From Priestia megaterium (lineage in GTDB: Bacteria; Bacillota; Bacilli; Bacillales; Bacillaceae_H): a stretch of DNA of 64,000 nucleotides. Under the pieces are notes generated by a model. The model saw only the letters and a list, made by a program, of their open reading frames with translations, was not told the origin of the DNA and did no database searches. The DNA lies in contig NZ_CP085442.1 in the NCBI RefSeq assembly GCF_023824195.1, positions 4,921,501 through 4,985,500 on the forward strand. Direction: 5' to 3'. Both the position numbers and the translations under genes were made by a program. Positions 30,122 through 39,625 of the stretch are shown here, in pieces (position 1 is the stretch's first letter; every line of letters begins with the position of its first letter).

Positions 30122-30797
30122 ATCCGTATTCACCTCTTACTTCATCGCGCACAACATTTCCATTTTCAATCGCAATTACGCGCTTTCGAATTGTATTTAC
30201 AATTTCACGGTTATGCGTTGCCATTAAAATAGTGGTACCGCGTTTATTAATCTCCTCAAAGATATCCATAATTTCCCACGAAGTCTCCGGATCAAGATTC
30301 CCTGTCGGTTCGTCGGCGATGACAACCTTAGGACTATTCACAATCGAACGCGCAATAGACACACGCTGCTGCTCTCCTCCAGATAGTTCATCAGGGAAAG
30401 AATCCATTTTACCCTTTAACTTAACAAGCTCTAGCACCTCTAGCACTCGCTTTTTAATTTCTTCGGGACTTTGCTCAATTACTTCTAGTGCAAAAGCAAT
30501 GTTTTCATAGACCGTTAATTTTGGAAGCAGCTTGAAATCTTGAAAGACTACACCAATATGACGTCTAAAGATAGGAACTTTGCTATCTTTTATTTTTGCT
30601 ACATTTGCACCGTTTACAATGATATTTCCGGAAGAAGGCTTTTCTTCACGATACATCATTTTAATAAAAGTGGATTTTCCTGCTCCACTTGGTCCTACGA
30701 TATAAGCAAACTCACCTTGATTAATCTTGATGCTAATGCCATTGATTGCTTTTACACCGTTCGGATACGTTTTATATACATTTTGCATTTCAATCAT
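30111..30797 (-). CDS. ftsE: cell-division ATP-binding protein FtsE
   Basis: ABC ATPase of the FtsEX complex. 228 residues with Walker A GPSGAGKST (about 36-44), Q-loop VFQDFKLLP, signature LSGGEQQRVSIAR, Walker B VVIADEPTG and the H-loop ATHN. AGGTGA precedes the ATG. First gene of the ftsEX-M23 cluster. Confidence 0.97.
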   Translation of the reverse strand: MIEMQNVYKTYPNGVKAINGISIKINQGEFAYIVGPSGAGKSTFIKMMYREEKPSSGNIIVNGANVAKIKDSKVPIFRRHIGVVFQDFKLLPKLTVYENIAFALEVIEQSPEEIKKRVLEVLELVKLKGKMDSFPDELSGGEQQRVSIARSIVNSPKVVIADEPTGNLDPETSWEIMDIFEEINKRGTTILMATHNREIVNTIRKRVIAIENGNVVRDEVRGEYGYEG

Positions 30798-30907
30798 AAG
30801 TAATCACCTAATCAAGTGTGTTATTTTAATACTATGTAAAACTTGTCAAAATACGACAAAACTCTACAATTCAAACCAAAAATTCGACTCTTCTCACGCG
30901 CTTTCTC

Positions 30908-30916
30908 ATTATAACA
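30908..30916 (-). promoter_or_regulatory. extended -10 element upstream of ftsE
   Basis: Minus strand TGT-TATAAT. A separate TTGACA lies nearer the gene but has no -10 at normal spacing. The 30798-31138 divergent spacer otherwise shows only AT-rich sequence. Confidence 0.4.
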
Positions 30917-31138
30917 TCACTCTTCGTGAAAATAAGCCCCAAAAATATTACATTTTTATTTCAAATATGACATAAGTAGGATATTTTTAGTAAGGCATGA
31001 GAATTTATCCTTATTTTTAATTTTGTTATTTTTTACTGTTTATTTGCTTCTTATGAATATCGTTAGGCAGAGCACATTTATGTCTACTTTTGTACAAACA
31101 AGGTATGATAAATAAGAAAAAAGATGAGGAGAGGTAGC

Positions 31139-31675
31139 ATGATCACCATTTATGGAAGTTCACGAGAAAACGGAAATACGGAAGAATTGGCTAAAGCAGT
31201 CTTGAGTGGGATCGATACTGAAGAAGTTTACTTACGTCAGCATACCATTCACCCTATTACTGATATGCGTCACGATGAACATGGATTTACTAATCAACAA
31301 GATGATTATTATGATATAGCGAAAAAAATGGCAGCACACGATACTATTCTATTTGTTACACCTCTCTACTGGTACGGTATGAGCGGATTGATGAAGAACT
31401 TTGTGGATCGTTGGTCTGAAAGCCTCAGAGATTCAACCATTAATTTTAAAGAACAAATGAAAAACAAGCGCGTTTATGTATTAGTAGTCGGAGGCACAGG
31501 CGCATCTGTAAAGGCCCTTCCTCTTATTATGCAATTTCAATACATTGTCGATTTTATTGGTTCTTCCTTTAGCGGGTACATTATTGGAGAAGCAAATGCA
31601 CCTGGAGACATAGCGAAAGATGTCAAAGCTCAAGAGCAAGCCATTGTCTTAAACCAAGAATTAAAGCAGCTTTAA
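31139..31675 (+). CDS. flavodoxin-fold NAD(P)H-dependent reductase
   Basis: 178-residue member of the NADPH-dependent FMN reductase/quinone reductase group. The N terminus TIYGSSRENGNT is the FMN phosphate loop, and TPLYWYGMSGLMKNFVDRW is the family's flavin-side motif. Substrate not predictable. The ATG at 31139 is 4-7 nt from AGGAGAGG; the ATG five codons upstream overlaps the ribosome site. It stands alone, convergent with cccB and sharing a terminator with it. Confidence 0.8.
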   Translation: MITIYGSSRENGNTEELAKAVLSGIDTEEVYLRQHTIHPITDMRHDEHGFTNQQDDYYDIAKKMAAHDTILFVTPLYWYGMSGLMKNFVDRWSESLRDSTINFKEQMKNKRVYVLVVGGTGASVKALPLIMQFQYIVDFIGSSFSGYIIGEANAPGDIAKDVKAQEQAIVLNQELKQL

Positions 31676-31680
31676 CACAA

Positions 31681-31709
31681 AAATAAGACGGATATCCGTC
31701 TTATTTTTT
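31681..31709. terminator. bidirectional terminator between the reductase and cccB
   Basis: AAATAAGACGGAT followed by its exact complement ATCCGTCTTATTT, then T-runs. It overlaps the last codons of cccB. Confidence 0.9.
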
Positions 31710-32021
31710 CTTTGCCAGCCAAGCAGCAACTTTTTTGGCATCTTCTTCATTAATTAGTCCTTTTGGCATACCGCCTTGACCATTATTGATAATGTTTTCA
31801 ATTTCAGCTTCCGAGTGCTTGCTGCCTACATGTTGCAAGCTTGGTCCATTCGCTCCTCCTAAATCTACTCCGTGACAGCCTGTACAGTTTTTCTTCACAA
31901 TATCTTCTGCACTCGCTGAAGATTCACCAGCAGATTCATTTTTAGAGCTTCCTCCGCCTCCTCCGCATGCGGACAAAACAAGCGCTAGACCGATTGTTAA
32001 CGTCAGTAATACTTTTTTCAA
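31701..32021 (-). CDS. cccB: cytochrome c-551 lipoprotein CccB
   Basis: Small membrane-anchored c-type cytochrome that carries electrons outside the membrane. A lipoprotein signal ends in LSAC, followed by a glycine/serine linker; the haem motif is CTGCH, with a distal methionine in GGMPKG. Start is taken at TTG 32021 (106 residues), 5 nt after GGGGGAG; an in-frame GTG ten codons upstream lies at the predicted transcription start of a TATAAT -10 and cannot have a ribosome site. Convergent with the reductase. Confidence 0.88.
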   Translation of the reverse strand: MKKVLLTLTIGLALVLSACGGGGGSSKNESAGESSASAEDIVKKNCTGCHGVDLGGANGPSLQHVGSKHSEAEIENIINNGQGGMPKGLINEEDAKKVAAWLAKKK

Positions 32022-32145
32022 GCCTTCTCCCCCTTGTTGTAGAGTTTTCACTCTATTATAACCTACTCCAGAATGTTTAAAACACTCTGTTTACAAGGAC
32101 TTTGTTTCAATTTCATGAATTCTCTCATCACACTTATGTATACGA

Positions 32146-32862
32146 TTAAGCAATTGATTCGTTTCCTAAACGTTTTTTGTATACTACGCGCGAAATTGTC
32201 ACACTGAGCTCATATAAAAGAAGCAGCGGGACAATGACTAAAATATCCGAAATAAAATCAGGAGGAGTAATAAGTACGGATATCACAATTAAAGCAAAAT
32301 ATGATAGCTTCCTTGCTCTAGCTAACCTTAATGGATTTAGAACCCCTAGACGCGTTAAGAATAAGACAACTAAAGGCATTTCAAATAAAAAACCAAATGG
32401 TAAACAAAGATTAAGCATAAAACGAAAATAATGCTCAGCCGTAAACATCAGTGAAAACTGATCATTCGACAGGCCCGTTAAAAATGCTAAAACCATTGGA
32501 AATAAAACAAAATAACCGAACCCCAGCCCGCTTACAAACAAAAGAAAAAAGAATGGAATGAAGGTAATCAGAACCTTATATTCTTCCTTTTTTAACCCCG
32601 GTGAAACAAACCGAAATACTTGATAAGCAGCTACTGGAAGCGTAAAAGCAAGCGCAAAAACAAATGCAATCACCATATAAATCCATAAGATTTCACTTGG
32701 TCCAAGTACAGCAAGCTTGCCGTCCAAATCTTTCACTAGCCACTGATAAATATCTTGTACAAATATAAAACTGACAATAAGTAAAACTACAAATGCACAA
32801 AGTGTTTTAATAATACGAATCCGCAATTCTTCAAGGTGCTCCATCAAACTCATTTCTCCCAT
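32146..32862 (-). CDS. tatC: twin-arginine translocase subunit TatC
   Basis: Multispanning receptor for twin-arginine signal peptides. 238 residues with six membrane helices, the N-terminal MEHLEELRIRI motif, and the conserved FRFVSPGLKKEE and FGLLFEMP-type loop (here FGFLFEMP). Last gene of phoD-tatA-tatC, the equivalent of the B. subtilis TatAd-TatCd pair devoted to PhoD. GGAGAGG lies 6 nt from the ATG. Confidence 0.96.
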   Translation of the reverse strand: MGEMSLMEHLEELRIRIIKTLCAFVVLLIVSFIFVQDIYQWLVKDLDGKLAVLGPSEILWIYMVIAFVFALAFTLPVAAYQVFRFVSPGLKKEEYKVLITFIPFFFLLFVSGLGFGYFVLFPMVLAFLTGLSNDQFSLMFTAEHYFRFMLNLCLPFGFLFEMPLVVLFLTRLGVLNPLRLARARKLSYFALIVISVLITPPDFISDILVIVPLLLLYELSVTISRVVYKKRLGNESIA

Positions 32863-32887
32863 CGTATTCCTCTCCTTTCTGACAAGT

Positions 32888-32917
32888 AGAAATAGACGAG
32901 TTTCCTCGTCTATTTCT
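32888..32917 (-). terminator. 13-bp hairpin between tatA and tatC
   Basis: AGAAATAGACGAG pairs exactly with CTCGTCTATTTCT over a 4-nt loop. No U-run follows on the minus strand, so it may reduce or process, rather than stop, transcription into tatC. Confidence 0.55.
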
Positions 32918-32921
32918 TTAC

Positions 32922-33140
32922 TTACAATGTCGATTCATTCTCTTTTTGTTCAGAAACGGTTGCTGCCTGCTTTTCTTTGACACTTTCATCATCTGATACG
33001 AGCCCTTTTGCAGCTCCTTTAAATTCAGTTAATGTTCGCCCAAACGCCCGTCCAACTTCCGGCAGCTTAGACGGCCCAAAAATAATTAAGGCAATGACTA
33101 AAATAATAACCAAACCAGGAATTCCAATATTAGAAAACAT
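32922..33140 (-). CDS. tatA: twin-arginine translocase subunit TatA
   Basis: 72-residue pore-forming subunit: one N-terminal membrane helix, the hinge [14 protein letters not shown] and an amphipathic helix with FKGAAKG, then a charged tail. Located between phoD and tatC, which marks it as the PhoD-specific TatA (TatAd type). It starts 29 nt after phoD. Confidence 0.95.
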   Translation of the reverse strand: MFSNIGIPGLVIILVIALIIFGPSKLPEVGRAFGRTLTEFKGAAKGLVSDDESVKEKQAATVSEQKENESTL

Positions 33141-33169
33141 ACTTGACCTCCTTTCTCTTACTTAGCTCT

Positions 33170-34930
33170 CTAATGCTTTACTTTTTCCTTCTTTTTCAAC
33201 TCTTGTTTTTCATGTGCTTTCCCGTGTGCCCGCATACGATCTTCCTCTACTTCCTTAGAAATTTTTAATCCACGCGGCACGTTATTTACTTCAACTTCCG
33301 TCATACCTTTGCCATCTTTTTTATATTGAAAGGAAGCTCGTGTTGAAATTTCCGCACCAGGTTCTGTTACAAAAGGCATAACGCGATAATCAGCTTGCCA
33401 TATATCAGGAGTTACCGTACACCTTACATATCCTCTGTAATCATTAAAGAATGTGAGGTGTGGATTTTGACTTAAAATTTTATCCGTGTCTGCTCTTTTA
33501 TCTGCTCCGTTCCCTCCGGAAGTGATGGAGGTGCCGACGAACTCTGCACCAATAATTCTAGAATTAAGATTGGCAAAATCCGTGTGTAAATTAGAAGCCC
33601 AGTTAGCGTGTACATCTCCAGTTAGTACAATGACGTTGTCCAACTTTTTCTTTTCAATAAAATCAATGACACGCTGACGATTCGCCGTATACCCATCCCA
33701 TGCATCCATGCTGTATGTAGGCTTAGCCACAGTTCCAAATTTTCTTGGCGCAAAGAAAATTTGTTGAGCCAGTACGTTCCAGTGACACGCTGACTTTTCA
33801 AGATTAGTAAAAAGCCATTTTTCTTGTTCACTCCCCAATAGCGTACGTTTGGGATCAAGTGATTCTGGCGTTTGCGGCTTTGTTCCGTCTCCGTTTGCTT
33901 GATCGTCTCTGTATTGACGCGTATCCAACACTTGAAAGGAAGCTAGTTTCCCATATGAAAAGTCACGATATAATCTCATATCCGCTCCGTGGGGCAAGGA
34001 TGTTTGACGCAAAGGCATATGTTCGTAATAAACTTGATAAGCTGCCGCGCGGCGTTGAATAAACGCTTCTGCTGATTGGCCTTTTTCAGGAATTACATTT
34101 GCATAATTGTTTTCTACTTCATGGTCATCCCACGTCACAATCCACGGAAAAGCAGCGTGAGCAGATTTCAAATTAGCATCTGACCTGTACTGAGCATGCC
34201 TGTTTCGATAGTCTTGAAGCGTTTGAATTTCTGCGCTGCTGTGAGTACGAACGTTTCCGCTTGCAGCTACGTACTCGTTTGGTCCATATTCATAGATGTA
34301 ATCGCCCAAATGAACTACAAAATCTAATTGTTCTTTAACCATATGTTCATAGGCTGTGAAGTAACCATGTTCATACTGCTGACATGAAGCGAACGCAAAC
34401 GTCATGCTGGCTACTTCTGCATTTGCTGAAGGAAGTGTTTTTGTTTTTCCAACCGGGCTTAACTCATGACCGCTTTTAAATCGATAATAGTAAATATGGC
34501 TTGGCTTTAATCCTTTTACATCAACGTGAACAGAATGAGCAAGTTCAGGTCTAGCCATTTCTGTTCCTCGTTTGATGATTCGATGAAAGTCTTCATCTGC
34601 AGCAAGCTCCCATTTTACTGGAACGGGTTGATTAGGCATTCCCCCGCCATTCAACGGGTCTGGTGCTAATCTTGTCCAAAGGACAATGCTATCTGCTAAA
34701 GGATCTCCTGATGCGACCCCTAGAGTGAACGGGTAGCTCGAAAATTTAGGCGCTGCAGCTGAAACCTCTACTGCATTTAAACCGATAGACTGAGCAATCG
34801 TTAATCCAAGCGATACTCCAGCTACTTTTCCAGCTCCTTGTAAAAAACGGCGTCTATCAAACCCCTTACTCGAAGAAAAGCTATTCTGTTTTACTTGCTC
34901 TATTAATTCGTTTAACGATTTATTTTCCAC
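33170..34930 (-). CDS. phoD: alkaline phosphatase/phosphodiesterase PhoD, Tat-exported
   Basis: Secreted metallophosphoesterase that releases phosphate from wall teichoic acid and phosphodiesters under starvation. The 586-residue precursor has a twin-arginine signal (DRRRFLQGAG near residues 25-34, hydrophobic core to about 50, AAA cleavage region). PhoD catalytic segments are visible: FASCQQYEHG, HLGDYIYEYG, TWDDHEVENNY and LTGDVHANW. Start is GTG at 34930 with GAGGAAGGGG 8 nt upstream. Pho boxes lie upstream, and tatA-tatC follow. Confidence 0.96.
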   Translation of the reverse strand: MENKSLNELIEQVKQNSFSSSKGFDRRRFLQGAGKVAGVSLGLTIAQSIGLNAVEVSAAAPKFSSYPFTLGVASGDPLADSIVLWTRLAPDPLNGGGMPNQPVPVKWELAADEDFHRIIKRGTEMARPELAHSVHVDVKGLKPSHIYYYRFKSGHELSPVGKTKTLPSANAEVASMTFAFASCQQYEHGYFTAYEHMVKEQLDFVVHLGDYIYEYGPNEYVAASGNVRTHSSAEIQTLQDYRNRHAQYRSDANLKSAHAAFPWIVTWDDHEVENNYANVIPEKGQSAEAFIQRRAAAYQVYYEHMPLRQTSLPHGADMRLYRDFSYGKLASFQVLDTRQYRDDQANGDGTKPQTPESLDPKRTLLGSEQEKWLFTNLEKSACHWNVLAQQIFFAPRKFGTVAKPTYSMDAWDGYTANRQRVIDFIEKKKLDNVIVLTGDVHANWASNLHTDFANLNSRIIGAEFVGTSITSGGNGADKRADTDKILSQNPHLTFFNDYRGYVRCTVTPDIWQADYRVMPFVTEPGAEISTRASFQYKKDGKGMTEVEVNNVPRGLKISKEVEEDRMRAHGKAHEKQELKKKEKVKH

Positions 34931-34962
34931 TGTACATGCCCCTTCCTCTTGGTTTAGCTCAA

Positions 34963-35004
34963 ATTATAAAAGCGATTTGTAAAAGAGGTATAAAGGATTG
35001 TAAA
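34963..35004 (-). promoter_or_regulatory. PhoP-activated promoter of phoD-tatA-tatC
   Basis: Minus strand TTTACA (34999-35004), TTTATA (34989-34994) and TTTACA (34978-34983), spaced 10-11 bp, followed by a TATAAT -10 (34963-34968). This matches PhoP repeats (TTHAYA) placed just upstream of a -10 with no -35. Confidence 0.8.
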
Positions 35005-35171
35005 GAAGCACTTACCGCAAAACAGGTATTTTTAACCATTTTATTTCATTGACAAAATAAGCGAACTGACGACAGCAATCTTTAAATTTCTGCATTTTCT
35101 TAATTTTCTTTTTAACAATAGTTCTTTACGCTCGTTTTTCTTCATCCAAATTTTACAAAGTCCCAACAACT

Positions 35172-35206
35172 AAAAAAAGGAAGCATACCTAGGTATGCTT
35201 CCTTTT
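35172..35206 (-). terminator. prfB terminator
   Basis: AAAAGGAAGCATACCT followed by its exact complement, with a U-run on the minus strand. Confidence 0.93.
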
Positions 35207-35208
35207 GA

Positions 35209-36307
35209 TTAAATATGAGAACGTAAATACGCATCGATAAACGGATCTAGATCTCCATCCATTACACTTTGCGTGTTTCCGACTTCGGTATTTGTACGGT
35301 GATCTTTTACTAATGAATACGGATGGAATACGTAAGAACGAATTTGACTTCCCCATCCAATATCTTTTTGTTCTCCGCGAATTTCAGCTAGCTGCTCTTG
35401 CTGCTTTTCAATTTCTAATTGATACAACTTAGATTTTAACATCTTCATTGCTTGCTCACGGTTTTTAATTTGTGAACGTTCCGTCTGACAAGATACGACT
35501 ACATTAGTTGGAAGGTGAGTAATACGAACAGCTGAATCTGTTGTATTGATATGCTGACCTCCGGCACCGCTTGCACGATACGTATCAACCTTCAAATCTT
35601 CCGTACGAATATCAATTGAAATTTCATCGTTAAATTCCGGCATAATGTCGCACGATACGAATGATGTATGACGACGGCCCGATGAATCAAACGGAGAAAT
35701 ACGAACGAGACGATGAACGCCTTTTTCAGCTTTTAAATACCCGTACGCATTATGGCCTTTAATTAAAAGCGTTACACTTTTAATACCAGCTTCATCTCCA
35801 GGTAAGTAATCAAGCGTTTCTACTTTGAAACCCTTTTTCTCCGCCCAGCGCGTATACATACGTAGTAACATCGAACCCCAATCCTGTGATTCTGTTCCAC
35901 CAGCACCTGGGTGCAGTTCTAAAATGGCATTATTTTTATCATACGGCTCGCTTAAAAGCAGCTGTAATTCAAAGTCATTCATGCCCGAAATAAGCTCTTT
36001 TAATTCACCAACTAGTTCTTCTGCTAAATCTTCATCGTATTCTTCTTTTACAAGTTCATAAGATACTTGTAAATTTTCGTATGTTTCATCCAAGTGGTTA
36101 AATTGATTTACTGCATCTTTCAAACCATTGGCTTCATTAATAACAGTCTGAGCTGCCTGCTGGTCATTCCAAAAATTTGGATCAGCCATAGTCTCATCTA
36201 ATTCATCGATACGAGCTTGTTTTGTATCGAGGTCAAAGAGACCCCCTAAAGTCCGCTAATCGCTTAGCTGTTTTGTCAAGTTCTTGCTTAATTTCTACTA
36301 AATCCAT
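35209..36307 (-). CDS. prfB: peptide chain release factor 2, with programmed +1 frameshift
   Basis: RF2 reads UGA and UAA. The first 24 codons (from ATG 36307) end in CTT followed by in-frame TGA (36235-36233); shifting +1 at CTT-TGA-C joins the second segment, giving 365 residues. An internal ribosome-like AGGGGG (36247-36242) sits just before the slip site, as in the classic autoregulated prfB. The second segment contains the UGA-recognition tripeptide SPF (in RISPFDSSG) and the catalytic GGQ ([13 protein letters not shown]). It follows secA by 99 nt. Confidence 0.97.
36233..36247 (-). promoter_or_regulatory. prfB frameshift site
   Basis: Minus strand AGGGGG-TCT-CTT-TGA-C: internal Shine-Dalgarno-like stimulator, slippery CTT and the in-frame TGA at codon 25. 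Low RF2 favours the shift, so synthesis is self-limiting. Confidence 0.97.
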
Positions 36308-36339
36308 GAGTTAAACACCTCTATTTTATTTTTGACGCA

Positions 36340-36373
36340 CAGGAAGGAAATGAGAAGACTCATTTCCTTCCTG
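36340..36373 (-). terminator. 15-bp hairpin between secA and prfB
   Basis: CAGGAAGGAAATGAG pairs perfectly with CTCATTTCCTTCCTG across 4 nt. No U-tract follows on the minus strand; secA and prfB may remain cotranscribed with processing here. Confidence 0.55.
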
Positions 36374-36406
36374 TACTAGTTCATTCTATACTAATTGACT
36401 CTTACT

Positions 36407-38923
36407 TTATGATTCTTTACCGCAGCAGTTTTTATACTTTTTGCCACTTCCGCAGATACAAGGATCATTTCGGCCAACTTCTATCGCATTTACTTTTGGC
36501 TTCTTCTTAGCCGGCGCGTCTCCTTCTTTTGGATGAACAGCCGCCTGACCTTGCGCTACCTCTTGACGCTCAAGGTTGTTGTTAATTTCTGCTTTCATGA
36601 TATACTTCGTCACTTCTTCTTCAATGGTTGCAATCATATTTTCAAACATCGCAAAACCTTCCATTTGGTATTCGCGAAGAGGATCTGTTTGGCCGTACGC
36701 ACGAAGGTGGATACCTTGGCGAAGCTGATCCATCGTATCGATATGATCCATCCATTTAGAATCAACTGCTCTAAGAACAACAACTTTTTCAAATTCACGC
36801 ATTTGTTCTTCAGGGAGCTGCTCTTCTTTTTCATTATAACGAGCTTTTGCATGATCTACCAGCAGTTCTACCATTTCTTCAGGCTCTTTACGGCGAAGAT
36901 CTTCTTCTGTGACTTCACCTTCCTCAAGAACATTAGCATTTACGTAATCAATAATCGCTTGTAAATTCCATTCTTCTTCTAATTCTTCACGCGGTGTGTT
37001 TACTTCAACCACACGCTGTAGCGTTGATTCAATCATACGTTCTACAATCGCACGTAGGTTGTCTGAATCAAGCACTTCAAAGCGCTGTTTGTAAATAACT
37101 TCACGCTGTTGACGAAGCACGTCATCATATTGAAGCAATTGTTTACGCGCATCGAAGTTATTACCTTCAACGCGTTTTTGAGCGGATTCAACAGCTCTTG
37201 TTACAATTTTACTTTGAATTGGCTGTGAGTCATCCATACCAAGGCGATCCATCATTGCCATCATATTATCTGAACCAAATCGGCGCATTAATTCATCTTC
37301 CATGGATAGATAGAATTGAGATACCCCTGGGTCCCCTTGACGTCCAGCACGTCCGCGAAGCTGATTATCAATACGGCGTGATTCATGACGCTCTGTACCA
37401 AGTACAGCAAGACCCCCAGCTTCAACGACACCTTCACCTAGTTTGATATCCGTACCACGACCGGCCATATTTGTTGCGATTGTTACCGCACCTTTGTGAC
37501 CCGCATTTTCGATAATATCCGCTTCACGCTCATGCTGTTTTGCATTTAAAACGTGATGGCGAATGCCTTTTTTCTTTAATAAAGCTGATAAAATTTCAGA
37601 TGTTTCAATCGCAACTGTACCAACAAGAACAGGCTGTCCTTTTGCGTGACGCTCGGCAATATCTTCTACTACCGCATTAAACTTGCCTTCCATTGACTTA
37701 TAAATTAAATCCGCTTTATCGTCACGTGAAATTGGCTTGTTTGTCGGAATAACAACAACGTGCATATTGTAAATATTACGGAATTCTTCTTCTTCCGTTT
37801 TAGCTGTACCCGTCATACCTGATAATTTTTCATACATACGGAAGTAGTTTTGGAATGTGATCGTAGCTAACGTCATGCTTTCATTTTGAATCTCAACATT
37901 CTCTTTAGCTTCGATAGCTTGATGCAAGCCGTCGCTAAAACGTCTTCCTTTCATTAAACGACCAGTAAACTGGTCAACGATTACGACCTGATCTTCATCA
38001 ATTACATAATCCACATCGTTTTGCATCGTTACATGTGCTTTAAGCGCTTGATTGATATGATGGTTTAGTGCTACGTGTGAAATATCAAATAAGTTTTCAA
38101 TGCCAAATGCCCGCTCGGCTTTTGACATACCTTCTTCCGTTAACTGAACACTTTTTGTTTTGATATCAAAAGTAAAATCGGTTTCTTTATCAAGCGTGCG
38201 AACGAATGCATTAGCTTGAATATAAAGCGCAGTTGATTTCTGCGCGCTGCCGGATATAATAAGCGGCGTACGTGCTTCATCAATTAAGATAGAGTCAACT
38301 TCATCGATTACGGCAAAATGAAGCGGACGTTGAACCATTTGTTCTTTGTAAAGCACCATGTTATCACGTAAATAGTCAAATCCGAGTTCATTATTTGTAC
38401 TATACGTAATATCCGCTGCATATGCTTCTTGCTTTTCTTCACGCGTTAAATGGTTTAGATTTAACCCTACTTTCAAGCCTAGGAATTCATATAAACGACC
38501 CATTTCACTAGCATCACGGCTCGCTAAGTATTCATTGACTGTTACTACATGTACACCTTTTCCTGTAATGGCATTTAAGTATACAGGCATAGTAGCTGTC
38601 AACGTTTTACCTTCACCCGTTTTCATTTCCGAGATATTCCCTTCATGCAGAGAAATACCCCCCATTAGCTGAACTTTGTACGGATACATGCCTAACACAC
38701 GTTTCGCTGCTTCACGTACAACCGCAAAAGCTTCATCTAATAGGTTATCGAGCGATTCGCCATTTTGGTAGCGTTGTTGAAATTCAGCTGTTTTTTCACG
38801 AAGCTGATCGTCCGTTAAAGACGCTATTTCAGGACCTAACGCATCAATTTGGTCCGCCATTTTTTCTAAACGGCCGATTTGGCGCTGATTGCCGTCAAAC
38901 ACTTTTTTAAATAATCCAAGCAT
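36407..38923 (-). CDS. secA: preprotein translocase ATPase SecA
   Basis: Motor that drives preproteins through SecYEG. The 838 residues include Walker A in [11 protein letters not shown] (about residue 105), the DEAD-type [16 protein letters not shown], the preprotein cross-linking domain, the second nucleotide fold ([12 protein letters not shown]), the helical scaffold/wing region and a C-terminal SEC-C zinc finger ([14 protein letters not shown]). The small C-terminal zinc domain is intact, implying normal binding to SecB-independent partners and phospholipid. Confidence 0.98.
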   Translation of the reverse strand: MLGLFKKVFDGNQRQIGRLEKMADQIDALGPEIASLTDDQLREKTAEFQQRYQNGESLDNLLDEAFAVVREAAKRVLGMYPYKVQLMGGISLHEGNISEMKTGEGKTLTATMPVYLNAITGKGVHVVTVNEYLASRDASEMGRLYEFLGLKVGLNLNHLTREEKQEAYAADITYSTNNELGFDYLRDNMVLYKEQMVQRPLHFAVIDEVDSILIDEARTPLIISGSAQKSTALYIQANAFVRTLDKETDFTFDIKTKSVQLTEEGMSKAERAFGIENLFDISHVALNHHINQALKAHVTMQNDVDYVIDEDQVVIVDQFTGRLMKGRRFSDGLHQAIEAKENVEIQNESMTLATITFQNYFRMYEKLSGMTGTAKTEEEEFRNIYNMHVVVIPTNKPISRDDKADLIYKSMEGKFNAVVEDIAERHAKGQPVLVGTVAIETSEILSALLKKKGIRHHVLNAKQHEREADIIENAGHKGAVTIATNMAGRGTDIKLGEGVVEAGGLAVLGTERHESRRIDNQLRGRAGRQGDPGVSQFYLSMEDELMRRFGSDNMMAMMDRLGMDDSQPIQSKIVTRAVESAQKRVEGNNFDARKQLLQYDDVLRQQREVIYKQRFEVLDSDNLRAIVERMIESTLQRVVEVNTPREELEEEWNLQAIIDYVNANVLEEGEVTEEDLRRKEPEEMVELLVDHAKARYNEKEEQLPEEQMREFEKVVVLRAVDSKWMDHIDTMDQLRQGIHLRAYGQTDPLREYQMEGFAMFENMIATIEEEVTKYIMKAEINNNLERQEVAQGQAAVHPKEGDAPAKKKPKVNAIEVGRNDPCICGSGKKYKNCCGKES

Positions 38924-38989
38924 ATTAAAACGCTCCTCTATTTATAATCAGTACATTTTATACTATTTTCATTCATATCTGTATCTTTC

Positions 38990-39018
38990 ATTATAAAACA
39001 TTCTGAGTAAAATTGTAA
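38990..39018 (-). promoter_or_regulatory. secA promoter
   Basis: Minus strand TTACAA, 17 nt, TATAAT, about 70 nt before the secA ATG. Confidence 0.65.
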
Positions 39019-39149
39019 CATTGCAGCTAAACAAGTAGCAACTTGTACCCTTTTTCGTCTGTCTCTTTACTAGTACTACTCTATTAACGAGTTATTTTCT
39101 ATTGTGATTTCCCCTGCCTCACTCTTACAATAAAAAAGGGGAATGTAGA

Positions 39150-39554
39150 ATGAACGTTCAATTGATTACAAAAGAACAAGCTTGGGAAGTCCGACATACC
39201 GTCATGTGGCCTGATAAAGATTTCAGTTATATTCAGCTGAAAGATGATCCATCAGGCATGCACTATGGACTGTTTGAAAAAGGAGAGTTAAAATCAGTTG
39301 TTTCCTTATTTATAACAGGTGATGAAGCTCAATTCCGGAAATTTGCCACTCTCAAAGAAGAACAAGGAAAAGGGTATGGCAGTCATTTGCTAAAAGAGGT
39401 GTTGCTCAAGGTAAAGAGCCTTGGGGTACGAAGAGTCTGGTGTAACGCACGAGAAAATAAAGTCTCTTTTTATCAGGCGTTCAACATTAAAAAAACGGCT
39501 CGTGTATTCACCAAATCTTCTACACGCTATGTAGTGATGGAACTATTTTTTTAA
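39150..39554 (+). CDS. GNAT family N-acetyltransferase
   Basis: 134-residue acetyl-CoA-dependent acetyltransferase. The acetyl-CoA loop reads EEQGKGYGSHLL (about 74-85), preceded by the expected beta strand (AQFRKFATL) and followed by RRVWCNARENKVSFYQAFN. The acceptor cannot be told. AAGGGGAA precedes the ATG. Monocistronic, divergent from secA, with its own terminator. Confidence 0.85.
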   Translation: MNVQLITKEQAWEVRHTVMWPDKDFSYIQLKDDPSGMHYGLFEKGELKSVVSLFITGDEAQFRKFATLKEEQGKGYGSHLLKEVLLKVKSLGVRRVWCNARENKVSFYQAFNIKKTARVFTKSSTRYVVMELFF

Positions 39555-39561
39555 GCAGCTA

Positions 39562-39591
39562 AAAAGCAGCGTGCGGAGGCACACTGCTTTT
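39562..39591. terminator. shared terminator between the GNAT gene and hpf
   Basis: AAAAGCAG and CTGCTTTT, with inner GTGC/GCAC, and T/A runs on both sides; serves convergent genes. Confidence 0.75.
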
Positions 39592-39625
39592 ACTTTACTG
39601 CTCTTGCTTAAGAGAGCCTATAATC

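Noticed and set aside
36533..36964. 143-codon plus-strand frame inside secA
   Set aside because: Antisense to an intact secA with unmistakable motifs; composition is that of a reversed helical protein.
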